From: Acidobacteriota bacterium
GTDB taxonomy: Bacteria > Acidobacteriota > Vicinamibacteria > Vicinamibacterales > UBA2999
Length of the DNA: 64,000 bases
Assembly (NCBI GenBank): GCA_020851565.1
Contig: JADZCN010000135.1
Coordinates: forward strand, 1 to 64,000
Direction of reading: 5' to 3'
Shown: positions 53,903-61,541 of the stretch, one piece after another
How positions within the stretch are numbered: the first letter of the stretch is position 1
Layout of the letters: each line of letters opens with the position of its first letter
Translations under genes and position numbers: made by a program
Notes under the pieces: generated by a model
Told to the model about the DNA's origin: nothing
The model's database searches: none
The model's input: the letters and a program-made list of their open reading frames with translations, nothing else

Positions 53903-54399
53903 GACGGCTCGGGGTAGGTAAAGAAGACCAGCTCGCGCCGCTCCGGCTCATCAGACCCCTCGTCTCCAGGCCCGGGCACGTCGTGGTCGCGATAGACGAG
54001 GTCCACCCGCACCGGCTCGCGATCGGCGTGGAGGCGCAGCAGGTACTCCGCGAGCGCCGGACGGAGGTAGCCGGTGTCGCCATCGAGCACTGAGGCTTCG
54101 TACTTCTGGTGCCGGAACCATCGAAAGGCCTCGCCGTAGCCGAGGTCCGCCATCCGGGGCGGCGCCCATTCGATCCGGTCGCCGCCCGCGGTCGTGATCA
54201 CCGCGGTCAGGTGCCCCTCGACCTTCGCCGGGTCCGGCGCGAACATGCCCCAGGTCTGCCCGAGCCCGAGCCACAGGACGGGCCGGGTGAACGGGGCCAC
54301 GGCGCGCCCGAGCCACGAATCGGACGGCTGGCCCCATGACCACGCCACGAAGAGGTAGATCGCGATGAAGGCATCGACGAGAATCGCGCCGCCCGTCAC
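53899..54399 (-). CDS. Membrane-anchored partner of the HTTM protein
   Basis: 166 residues, GTG start. One N-terminal membrane helix (ILVDAFIAIYLFVAWSW), a second possible one, then LGQTWGMFAPDPAKVEGHL. That W-x-M-F-A-P-x-P motif followed by a beta-rich soluble domain normally forms the C-terminal half of HTTM proteins or their separately encoded companion, so the two downstream genes probably make one complex. The remaining sequence (FRWFRHQKYEASVL, YLLRLHADREPVRVDLVYRD) is soluble and likely extracytoplasmic. Both junctions of this gene are GTGA overlaps: with the kinase gene upstream and the HTTM gene downstream. Confidence 0.75.
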   Translation of the reverse strand: MTGGAILVDAFIAIYLFVAWSWGQPSDSWLGRAVAPFTRPVLWLGLGQTWGMFAPDPAKVEGHLTAVITTAGGDRIEWAPPRMADLGYGEAFRWFRHQKYEASVLDGDTGYLRPALAEYLLRLHADREPVRVDLVYRDHDVPGPGDEGSDEPERRELVFFTYPEPS

Positions 54400-57053
54400 T
54401 TCCGCCCCTCGAGATCGATGATCCAGATGTCACCCTCCCGGTGGTTCTCCTCGTAGTAGATCCAACGGTTATCGGGCGAGAGCGTGAAGCCCTCGGAGTA
54501 GCCCGGCAACGCCGGCAGCGCCTCGACGGCACGGGTCCGGGTATCGAGAAGGAACAGCCGGCCATTACTGACGAACACCAGGCGGCGGTCGTCGGCCAGC
54601 CACGTCGGGTAGCGACCCGTGTCGGTCAGCGTCGTGTACCGGCCCGAGGCCGGATCGAACAGCGTGACACCCGCATGCACGCCGTCGGCGCGCAACCGCC
54701 AGCCGGCAAGGCGGCGCCCATCGCTCGACCAGGCCCACGCCGCGAAGGTCATCCCCTGGTCGGGCAGCGCGGGCAGCGGCCGTGGCGCCTGCTCGTCCCA
54801 GCGCCTGGTCGTGTCGAGGACGAACGGGTTGGCGTCGAGCGAGCTGTAGACCAGGAACCGGCCGTCGGGCGACCAGAACGGGTAGTAGAAGGTCTCGTTG
54901 GCGGTACCGAAGGTCATCTGGCGCAGGTTGCTGCCGTCCGGATGAATCGTCCACACCTGGAACGGGCCGGTGCGGTTGGAGTAGAAGGCGATCTGGCGGC
55001 CGTCCGGTGACCATCGGGGCGCCACGTTCTTGAAGCCGTCGTCGGTGACCGCCCGAAGCTCCGTGCCGTCGGTGCGGACCACGTAGATGTTGTTGCCCTT
55101 GTCCAGGGAGTAGGTGGCCAGCCACTGGCCGTCGGGCGAGATCTGCGGCTCTGCGAAGAACCGCGAGCCCCGGGTGACCGGCACCGGCGGGTCGTCCGTC
55201 CGGCTGCCCGGCGGGAACGCGGCGCGCATCAGGTTCTGCGTCCACGACTGCTCCACGTAGGCGAGGCGCGTGCCATCGGCCGTCATCGTGATGAACGCGG
55301 AGTTGGCGGACGGCGTCGTCACCGGCTCGGGATCGCCGGTCGCGAGCCCCGTCATCTCGTCAACCGGCACGCGCCACAGGTTCATGCTCCCACCGCGGTC
55401 GCTCGAGAAGTACACGTACTTGCCGTCCGGCGACCAGATCGGGCTCCAGTCCACGAAGCGGTCGCTGGTGAGGGCCACCGGCGTGCCGCCCTGCGCGGGC
55501 AACGTCCAGAGGTCCCGCTGCCCGCCCGCATCGGCCGCCCAGTAGGCGATGCGGTGCCCATGGGGTGACCACGACGGCTGTACCGCGTCGCCGGCGGTGA
55601 GCTGACGCCGCTCGCCGGTGGACACGTCGATCACCCAGAGGGCGCTGAGGTTGCTGTAGCGGCTGGCGGGCTGCTCGATGGTCTCCTGCGCGCAGACAAT
55701 GAACCGGCCGTCGGGGGACCACGAGGGGTTGTAGCCGACGTCCGACAGGCGCCGCACGGCTTCGCCGGTGGCGCCCATGACGAAGATGCCGCCGCCACCG
55801 CGCTCCGACCGAAATGCGATGCGCGTGCCGTCGGGCGAGAACACGGGCTGCGTGTCGTCAGCGGGCGAATCGGACGTGAGGTTGGTGGTGTTGCTGCCCT
55901 CCACGCGCTGGAGGTGGATGTCCCAGTTCCCCGACACCGCGCTCGCGTAGACGATGGTCCGGCCGTCGGGTGCCAGGCTGGGGAACGACTCGAGCCCGGC
56001 CTGCTCGGTCAGGCGGGCGAAGGTGGCGTTCGCGAGGACGTGGGGCATGGGGTCGGCGGATGGCGCGCGCCAGACGATCGCCGCCGCCGCGAGCACGACG
56101 AGCGCCACCCCGGCGCTCACCGCCGCGCCCCAGGCCCGGCCACGCCCCGACACCGCCTCCACGGGAGCGCTGCGCGACGCGGCCGAAATGGCCGCCGACT
56201 CCGCATCCCGCCGGAGCCGTTTGAGGTCTGCCCGCATCTCCGCGGCCGACTGGTACCGCACTTCGCGGTCCTTCTCGAGCGCCTTGTCGACGATCTGCTG
56301 GAATTGCGGCGACAGCTGCGGGTTGAGGCTGGTCGCCGGCGCCGGCTGCCCGTGCAGGATGGCGGCCAGGGCGACGACCGAGTTGCCACTGAAGGCCCGC
56401 CGTCCGGTGGCCATCTCGTAGAGCACCAGGCCGAAGGAGAAGAGGTCGGTGCGCGCGTCGAGCGGCTCGCCCGCGGCCTGCTCCGGCGACATGTAGTAGA
56501 CCGTGCCGACGGTCAATCCGGGCGTCGTGATCAACCCCATCTCGGTCGGCGTGTCGGCCGGCGCCTCGGGCTGGCTCGCGCTGTCGACCTTCGCCAGGCC
56601 GAAGTCGAGCACCTTGGCCCGACCATCGCGCGTGATGAAGATGTTCGCCGGCTTGATGTCACGGTGCACGATGCCCCGCATGTGCGCGGCCTGGAGCGCA
56701 TCGGCAATCTGGATGGCGAGATCGAGGACCTCCGGGAACTTGAGCGCCTGCCGGTCCCCCAGCCGGTCGCTCAGGGTCTGGCCTTCGAGCAGCTCCATGG
56801 CCAGCAGCGGCTGGCCATCGGCGTCATCGACCTCGTAGATGGTGCAGATGTTCGGGTGGTTCAGCGCCGAGGCGGCGCGCGCCTCGCGCTGGAAGCGCTC
56901 GAGCGCGAGGTGGTTGCGCGCGAGCTCCGGCGGAAGGAACTTGAGCGCGACGTCGCGCCCCAGCTTCGTGTCGTGGGCGCGGTACACCACGCCCATCCCA
57001 CCCGAGCCGATCTGCTCGATGACACGATAGTGGGAGATGACCTGGCCAACCAT
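54396..57053 (-). CDS. PknB-like Ser/Thr kinase with extracytoplasmic TolB-like propeller
   Basis: 885 residues from the ATG at 57053. Kinase domain ~9-275: Gly-rich loop IGSGGMGVVYRA, K38 in VALKFL, catalytic D132 in IVHRDIKPANIF, DFG D150 in KVLDFGLAK, and activation-segment Thr residues before TVGTVYYMSPEQAAG. One membrane helix (~340-362, AAVSAGVALVVLAAAAIVW) connects to a C-terminal propeller with repeated WSPDGRFIV/SPDGTRIAF-type blades (PVFSPDGTRIAFRSERGG, IWSPDGKYVYFSSDRGG and FWSPDGRFLVYSS). This fusion is typical of Acidobacteria, the propeller being a presumed periplasmic sensor. It is 128 bases downstream of the anti-sigma gene and overlaps the membrane-protein gene as GTGA. Confidence 0.94.
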   Translation of the reverse strand: MVGQVISHYRVIEQIGSGGMGVVYRAHDTKLGRDVALKFLPPELARNHLALERFQREARAASALNHPNICTIYEVDDADGQPLLAMELLEGQTLSDRLGDRQALKFPEVLDLAIQIADALQAAHMRGIVHRDIKPANIFITRDGRAKVLDFGLAKVDSASQPEAPADTPTEMGLITTPGLTVGTVYYMSPEQAAGEPLDARTDLFSFGLVLYEMATGRRAFSGNSVVALAAILHGQPAPATSLNPQLSPQFQQIVDKALEKDREVRYQSAAEMRADLKRLRRDAESAAISAASRSAPVEAVSGRGRAWGAAVSAGVALVVLAAAAIVWRAPSADPMPHVLANATFARLTEQAGLESFPSLAPDGRTIVYASAVSGNWDIHLQRVEGSNTTNLTSDSPADDTQPVFSPDGTRIAFRSERGGGGIFVMGATGEAVRRLSDVGYNPSWSPDGRFIVCAQETIEQPASRYSNLSALWVIDVSTGERRQLTAGDAVQPSWSPHGHRIAYWAADAGGQRDLWTLPAQGGTPVALTSDRFVDWSPIWSPDGKYVYFSSDRGGSMNLWRVPVDEMTGLATGDPEPVTTPSANSAFITMTADGTRLAYVEQSWTQNLMRAAFPPGSRTDDPPVPVTRGSRFFAEPQISPDGQWLATYSLDKGNNIYVVRTDGTELRAVTDDGFKNVAPRWSPDGRQIAFYSNRTGPFQVWTIHPDGSNLRQMTFGTANETFYYPFWSPDGRFLVYSSLDANPFVLDTTRRWDEQAPRPLPALPDQGMTFAAWAWSSDGRRLAGWRLRADGVHAGVTLFDPASGRYTTLTDTGRYPTWLADDRRLVFVSNGRLFLLDTRTRAVEALPALPGYSEGFTLSPDNRWIYYEENHREGDIWIIDLEGRK

Positions 57054-57181
57054 GGGGGCAGTCGGGACGGGTGACGTGACGATAGCAGATATCGGGCACC
57101 CTGTCGCCGGGGCAGCCACGCGAGTTCGCCAAGGCGGCCGGGATGCCGGGCCAACCGCGCGCCGGACATCCCCCGCGAGGC

Positions 57182-57784
57182 TCAACGGTCAGGCGGCAGC
57201 GTTCGCGTGTGGTTGAACGTGTACTCGCCGAGCAGACGCTCGCCCCCCTCATCGTCCACGGCAAGCAGGCGGGCACGCAATGTGAACGACGGCGCAGCCT
57301 TGATGAAGGGGCTCGACTCCTGGTAGATCACCTCACGCATCCCGGCGCGAACGGGGATGTCGGGCAGCCTGATCTGTTCGATGCCGCGCTCGTTGCAGAC
57401 CGAGAGGTCGATGCGGCGGGCGCCGCTCACGTCTGCGGCCAGGCGTCCCACCAGGATGTCGTCCTCGGCAGCCACCGTGCAGGCGACGCGGCCCCCGGCC
57501 GGGGGCGCATACTGGCGGATGCGCACGCCGTCCTGCGCCGCTTGCCGAAGGAACGTCTCGCTGACCACCATGCGCAGGCGTCCCTCGCGGGCAACGGTAC
57601 GCAGGGCCTCAGCCAGGGCGATGACGTCCCGCAGGCGTGCGCCGCACCGGTCACATTCGAGGAGGTGCGTCTCGACGGCCGCCTCCTCCGACGCCGGCAA
57701 CGCGGCGGCCCAATAGTCGGCAAGGATGGCCACGTCGATTGGAGTCGCGCAGCTCACCGGGCCTCCCTCGTTCGAGTCGCTCAT
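57182..57784 (-). CDS. Zinc-finger (ZAS-type) anti-sigma factor candidate
   Basis: 200 residues. The N-terminus has the anti-sigma zinc motif H40-x3-C44-x2-C47 (HLLECDRCGARL), preceded by a helix IDVAILADYWAAALPASEEA, as in zf-HC2 anti-sigma factors. The rest is soluble and beta-rich (DGVRIRQYAPPAGGRVACTV, RRIDLSVCNERGIEQIRLPD, FTLRARLLAVDDEGGERLLG), with no membrane helix, so it should act in the cytoplasm. Its ATG overlaps the sigma factor stop (ATGA), the standard arrangement of a sigma/anti-sigma pair. What the C-terminal domain senses is unknown. Confidence 0.85.
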   Translation of the reverse strand: MSDSNEGGPVSCATPIDVAILADYWAAALPASEEAAVETHLLECDRCGARLRDVIALAEALRTVAREGRLRMVVSETFLRQAAQDGVRIRQYAPPAGGRVACTVAAEDDILVGRLAADVSGARRIDLSVCNERGIEQIRLPDIPVRAGMREVIYQESSPFIKAAPSFTLRARLLAVDDEGGERLLGEYTFNHTRTLPPDR

Positions 57785-58329
57785 CGCACCATCCCCATGC
57801 AGTCGCGCAGCCTGTGAAGCGCCCGATGGCGAATCACGCGCACGTTGCCCTCGGAGACGCCGAGGAAGCCCGCGACGTCCGCGGCGGTCCGCTCGTCATA
57901 GAAGGTCATGACGACCACGGCTCGCTCCCGCTCCCCCAGGGTCTGCAGGCACTCGGTCAGCCGCTCGATGTCCATACAGGGCATCGGCGGCGCGGAAGCC
58001 GCCGCCGGCAGATCCGGGCCGAACTGCTCGAGCAGGAGGGCCTTCCGCCGCGCACCCCGGCGCAGCTCGAGTACCGTGAGCCGGCACGTGCCGAGCACGA
58101 AGGACGCGAGCTTCTCCGGCTCCCGAAGGCGGCCGGCTCTCAGTGCCTCGAGCGTGATGATCAACACCTCCTGCGCCAGGTCCTCCGACGCCTGCGCGTC
58201 TCGCAGGTGCCGCAGACCGTACAGCCGGATGCGCGGCGCCATGCGCCGGCACAATTCCGCTTCCGCACCATCGTCCACCCCGGAGCCGATGCGCCGGACG
58301 AGATCGGCGTCCAGGACCGCGATCGCCAT
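57781..58329 (-). CDS. ECF-family RNA polymerase sigma factor
   Basis: 182 residues. Region 2: ELCRRMAPRIRLYGLRHLRD, AQASEDLAQEVLIITLEALR and LASFVLGTCRLTVLELRR; region 4: LGERERAVVVMTFYDERTAA followed by DVAGFLGVSEGNVRVIRHRALHR. Length and layout are those of a standard ECF factor regulated by a zinc-finger anti-sigma factor, which is encoded by the overlapping next gene. The upstream region, shared with the divergent metallo-hydrolase gene, holds a perfect palindrome rather than an evident ECF promoter, so control by another regulator is possible. Confidence 0.93.
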   Translation of the reverse strand: MAIAVLDADLVRRIGSGVDDGAEAELCRRMAPRIRLYGLRHLRDAQASEDLAQEVLIITLEALRAGRLREPEKLASFVLGTCRLTVLELRRGARRKALLLEQFGPDLPAAASAPPMPCMDIERLTECLQTLGERERAVVVMTFYDERTAADVAGFLGVSEGNVRVIRHRALHRLRDCMGMVR

Positions 58330-58342
58330 CAGCGCACATTCT

Positions 58343-58373
58343 ATGTGTAACGGGCGGGCGACTCGTTACACAT
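58343..58373. promoter_or_regulatory. Perfect palindromic operator between divergent genes
   Basis: ATGTGTAACG and its inverted copy CGTTACACAT are separated by 11 bases in the 81-base gap between the ECF sigma gene (start 58329) and the metallo-hydrolase gene (start 58411). Dyad symmetry and AT content above the local average suggest a binding site for a dimeric repressor or activator acting on both directions. The halves contain GTAAC and CGTT, but their spacing (12 bases) is too short for an ECF promoter. No regulator gene of a suitable family is adjacent. Confidence 0.7.
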
Positions 58374-58410
58374 CCAAGGCGTCCGAGGAACACACAACAA
58401 GGAGTCCCCA

Positions 58411-59208
58411 ATGGTCACGTCCTACCCGGCCGCACCCGATATCGACGTCCTGACGTCCGACTTCCCGATTCCCGGCTTCGGCGTTGTTCCCATCAACTCG
58501 TTCGTCATCAAGGGCAAGGAGCCCGTCCTGGTCGACACGGGCGCGGTGGTGCAGAGCGGCGAGTTCATGCCGACCCTCCGGTCGGTCATCGACCCTGCCG
58601 ATCTCAAGTGGCTCTGGATCACCCACACCGACTTCGACCACATGGGCAGCCTGCACCAGCTGCTCGCCGAGAACCCGAAGCTCCGGGTGATCACCTCGTT
58701 TCTCGGCGTCGGGATCATGAGCCTCGCGGCGCCCCTGCCGATGGACCGCGTCTATCTCCTCAATCCCGGCGAGCGAATCACGGTGGGCGATCGCACGTTG
58801 ACGGCCGTCCGGCCTCCGGCCTTCGACAACCCCTCGACAACCGGCTTCTACGACGACAAGTCCGGGGCGTTCTTCAGCTCCGACTGCTTCGGCGCGCTGC
58901 TCTCCTCCGTACCGCACAGCGCCGCCGACCTCTCGGATGGCGACCTCCGGGACGGACAGGTCTTCTGGGCGACGCTCGATGCTCCCTGGCTGCACAAGGT
59001 GGACGCGGCCGCGTTCGACCGGGAGCTCGACGGCATCCGCAAGATGTCGCCGACGATGATTCTCAGCAGCCACCTGCCGCCCGCGCCGGGCCGTATGACC
59101 GACCGCCTCCTGGCGTCGCTGGCGACCGCGCGAACCGCGGCGCCGTTCGTCGGTCCGAATCAGGCCGCGCTCGAGCAGATGCTGGGGCAGATGACGGGGG
59201 ACAAATGA
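58411..59208 (+). CDS. MBL-fold metallo-hydrolase, oxygen-binding diiron-like
   Basis: 265 residues; AAGGAGTCCCCA before the ATG at 58411 is a strong ribosome site. The MBL motif is WITHTDFDHMG (H72, D74, D76, H77): the second His of HxHxDH is Asp, like the H-x-[E/D]-x-D pattern of flavodiiron/ODP proteins rather than zinc beta-lactamases. FFSSDCFGALLSS and ILSSHLPPAPG carry the later bridging Asp and His. ODP-type proteins bind oxygen or reduce oxygen/NO, and no flavodoxin domain is present here. Cytoplasmic. It overlaps a decayed AhpD-like frame (ATGA) and is divergent from the ECF sigma gene. Confidence 0.88.
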   Translation: MVTSYPAAPDIDVLTSDFPIPGFGVVPINSFVIKGKEPVLVDTGAVVQSGEFMPTLRSVIDPADLKWLWITHTDFDHMGSLHQLLAENPKLRVITSFLGVGIMSLAAPLPMDRVYLLNPGERITVGDRTLTAVRPPAFDNPSTTGFYDDKSGAFFSSDCFGALLSSVPHSAADLSDGDLRDGQVFWATLDAPWLHKVDAAAFDRELDGIRKMSPTMILSSHLPPAPGRMTDRLLASLATARTAAPFVGPNQAALEQMLGQMTGDK

Positions 59209-59560
59209 CGAACATCCCCACCGTCGTGCCTGCCGAGGCGCGGGGCATCAGAAAGTGGGTTCCTCCGGTGGGTGCGGCGCCAGTACGGCGGACTGGTGCC
59301 CGGAATCTTCCAGGTGCTCGCGATCGACTTCCGCGTGGCGCTGCCGGTCGGTGCCCTGTACAACTACCTGCACCTTCGCCGGTCGTCGCCCCTCACCCGG
59401 CTCCAACGGGAGATGCTCGCGACGGTCGTCAATGGGAAGGTCGGTGGCGCGCCCTCCGGCCGCCTCGAAGCCGCGTCGGGGCTGCCTCCCGATGAGGTGC
59501 CCGACGGAACGGAGCTGGCCGAAGCCCGGTTGAGAATGGGACGCATTGATCGCGGGGGCC
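59205..59560 (+). pseudogene. Carboxymuconolactone decarboxylase/AhpD-like remnant
   Basis: An ATG overlapping the MBL stop (ATGA) starts MTNIPTVVPAEARGIRK, the usual N-terminus of AhpD-like peroxidase-related proteins. The homology then shifts by one base to another frame around 59255-59272, continuing as VRRQYGGLVPGIFQVLAID, then YNYLHLRRSSPLTRLQREML and ATVVNGKVGG. The catalytic C-x-x-C-x-x-x-H stretch that should follow NG is absent, replaced by unrelated sequence (APSGRLEAASGLPPDEV). Both a frameshift or small deletion and loss of the active site point to a dead gene. The rest of the 416-base gap, 59560-59624, shows nothing. Confidence 0.6.
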
Positions 59561-59624
59561 GAGCGAGGGCGGCGCTCACGCGCCGAGGCCCGGCTGGGCT
59601 CAGCGGAAGTCGGGCATCGCCCTC

Positions 59625-61541
59625 TCAACCCGCGGCTGCCGCGGGTGCGCCGGCGCCGGCCGCGGGCACGTCCCCGATTCCGCGGAACTGGCTCTGATAG
59701 AGCGCCGCATAGCGGCCGCCGGACGCCAGCAGCGCCTCGTGCGTCCCGGTTTCCACGATGCGGCCGTGCTCCATCATCAGGATCACGTCGGCGTTGCGGA
59801 TCGTCGACAGCCGGTGCGCGATCACGAACGTCGTGCGGCCGTGCATCAACCGCGCCATGGCCTCCTGAATCAATACCTCCGTGCGGGTGTCGACGCTGCT
59901 CGTCGCCTCGTCCAGGATCAGGATGGCCGGATCGGCGAGGAAGGCCCGGGCAATGGTCAGCAGCTGCTTCTGCCCCTGGGAGAGGTTGCTGGCCTCTTCG
60001 CTGACGAGCGTGCCGTAGCTCTCGGGAAGCGTGCGGATGAAGTGATCCGCTTGTGCGGCCCGCGCCGCCTCGACAATGGCCTCGTCGGTCGCCCCTTCGC
60101 GGCCGTAAGCGATGTTGTCGCGAATCGTACCGGAGAAGAGCCACGTGTCCTGCAGCACCATGCCGAACGTGCGGCGCAGCTCGCCGCGCGGCAGATCCCG
60201 GACATCGACGCCGTCGACGCGGATCGCGCCGCCGTTGACATCGTAGAAGCGCATCATCAGGTTCACCAGCGTCGTCTTTCCGGCCCCGGTGTGACCGACG
60301 ATGGCCACGGTCGCTCCGGGCGCGACCGTCAGCGACAGGTCGTCGAAGAGCGGGGTCTCCGGTGCGTAGCCGAAGGCGACGTGTTCGAACCGGACCTCAC
60401 CGGCCGGCGGAACCGGCAGCGACGCCTGCCGCGTGTCGGCGGGCTCCTCGACCTCGTCGAGCAGCTCGAACACCCGCTCGGCCGAGGCGATGGTGAGCTG
60501 GACGGTGTTGACGATGCTGCTCAGCTGCGAGATGGGCATCGTGAACTGGCGGCTGTACTGGATGAAGGCCTGCACGTCGCCGATGGCAATCGTCCGCTGC
60601 GTCACGAGGTAGCCGCCGATGACGGCGACCGCCACGTACCCGAGGTTGCCGATGAACATGGTCACCGGGAACATGATGCCGGTGACGAACTGCGCCCGCC
60701 AGGCGCTGTCGTAGTACTTCTCGTTGAGATCGCGGAAGCGCTCGATGGCGCGGGCTTCGTGACCGAACGCGCTCACGATGATGTGCCCGGCGTACATCTC
60801 GGCGACGTGGCCATTCAGCTCGCCGAGCGACTGCTGCTGGCGCACGAAGAAGCCCTGCGACCGCCTGGCAATACGCGACACGACGACAACGCTGAGCGGG
60901 AGCGTCAGCACGACCACTCCCGTCAGCACGACGCTGATCGTCAGCATCATGATGACGATCCCGACCACGGTCAGCACCGAGGTGATCAGCTGGGTGAGGT
61001 TCTGCTGCAGCGTGCTGCTGATGTTGTCGAGATCGTTGACGGCGCGGCTCAGGATCTCGCCGTGCGTTCGCGAGTCGAAGAACCTGAGGGGCAGGCGGCT
61101 GAATTTCGCCTCGACGTCCCGGCGCAACGCGTAGACCGTGCGCTGCGCCACGCCCGACATCACGTACTGCTGCAGGTAGAGGAAGACCGCGCTCGTCACA
61201 TAGAGCACCAGCAGCGTCTGGACAATGCCGGCGAGCCCGGCCCAGTCGACACCGGCGTTCGGCCCTCCCAGTCTCCGCGCGAGGTAGCCCTCGAAAATCT
61301 TCGTGGTGGCCAGGCCGACCAGCTTGGGCCCGAGAACGCTGAACACGGTCGACAACACGCCGGCGGCGATGACGACCCCGATCGACACGCGGTGCGGCAT
61401 CAGGTACCGGGCGAGCCGGCGCAGCGTGCCCTTGAAGTCCTTCGCCTTCTGCACGGGCATGCCGAAGCCGGCCATCGGTCCCCGCCCGAAGGGGCTGGCC
61501 GGGGGCGCCGAGCGGCGCAGGGCGGTCCGTTCCGCGCTCAC
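59625..61541 (-). CDS. ABC exporter half-transporter (permease + ATPase), second subunit
   Basis: 638 residues from a GTG at 61541 overlapping the stop of the previous gene (GTGA). A ~50-residue N-terminal extension precedes six membrane helices (LARYLMPHRVSIGVVIAAGV onward). The ATPase has Walker A VGHTGAGKTT, signature LSQGQKQL, and Walker B LILDEATSSVD with the catalytic Glu intact; the switch His is in VIAHRLSTI. An Ala/Gly-rich tail ends the protein. With the upstream subunit it forms a heterodimeric type IV exporter of the TmrAB/LmrCD kind, usually exporting drugs, lipids or peptides. Confidence 0.93.
   Translation of the reverse strand: MSAERTALRRSAPPASPFGRGPMAGFGMPVQKAKDFKGTLRRLARYLMPHRVSIGVVIAAGVLSTVFSVLGPKLVGLATTKIFEGYLARRLGGPNAGVDWAGLAGIVQTLLVLYVTSAVFLYLQQYVMSGVAQRTVYALRRDVEAKFSRLPLRFFDSRTHGEILSRAVNDLDNISSTLQQNLTQLITSVLTVVGIVIMMLTISVVLTGVVVLTLPLSVVVVSRIARRSQGFFVRQQQSLGELNGHVAEMYAGHIIVSAFGHEARAIERFRDLNEKYYDSAWRAQFVTGIMFPVTMFIGNLGYVAVAVIGGYLVTQRTIAIGDVQAFIQYSRQFTMPISQLSSIVNTVQLTIASAERVFELLDEVEEPADTRQASLPVPPAGEVRFEHVAFGYAPETPLFDDLSLTVAPGATVAIVGHTGAGKTTLVNLMMRFYDVNGGAIRVDGVDVRDLPRGELRRTFGMVLQDTWLFSGTIRDNIAYGREGATDEAIVEAARAAQADHFIRTLPESYGTLVSEEASNLSQGQKQLLTIARAFLADPAILILDEATSSVDTRTEVLIQEAMARLMHGRTTFVIAHRLSTIRNADVILMMEHGRIVETGTHEALLASGGRYAALYQSQFRGIGDVPAAGAGAPAAAAG

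Noticed and set aside
58343-58373. Pair of ECF promoters reading in both directions
   Set aside because: GTAAC and CGTT are 12 bases apart, too short for the usual 16-17; perfect dyad symmetry fits an operator better.
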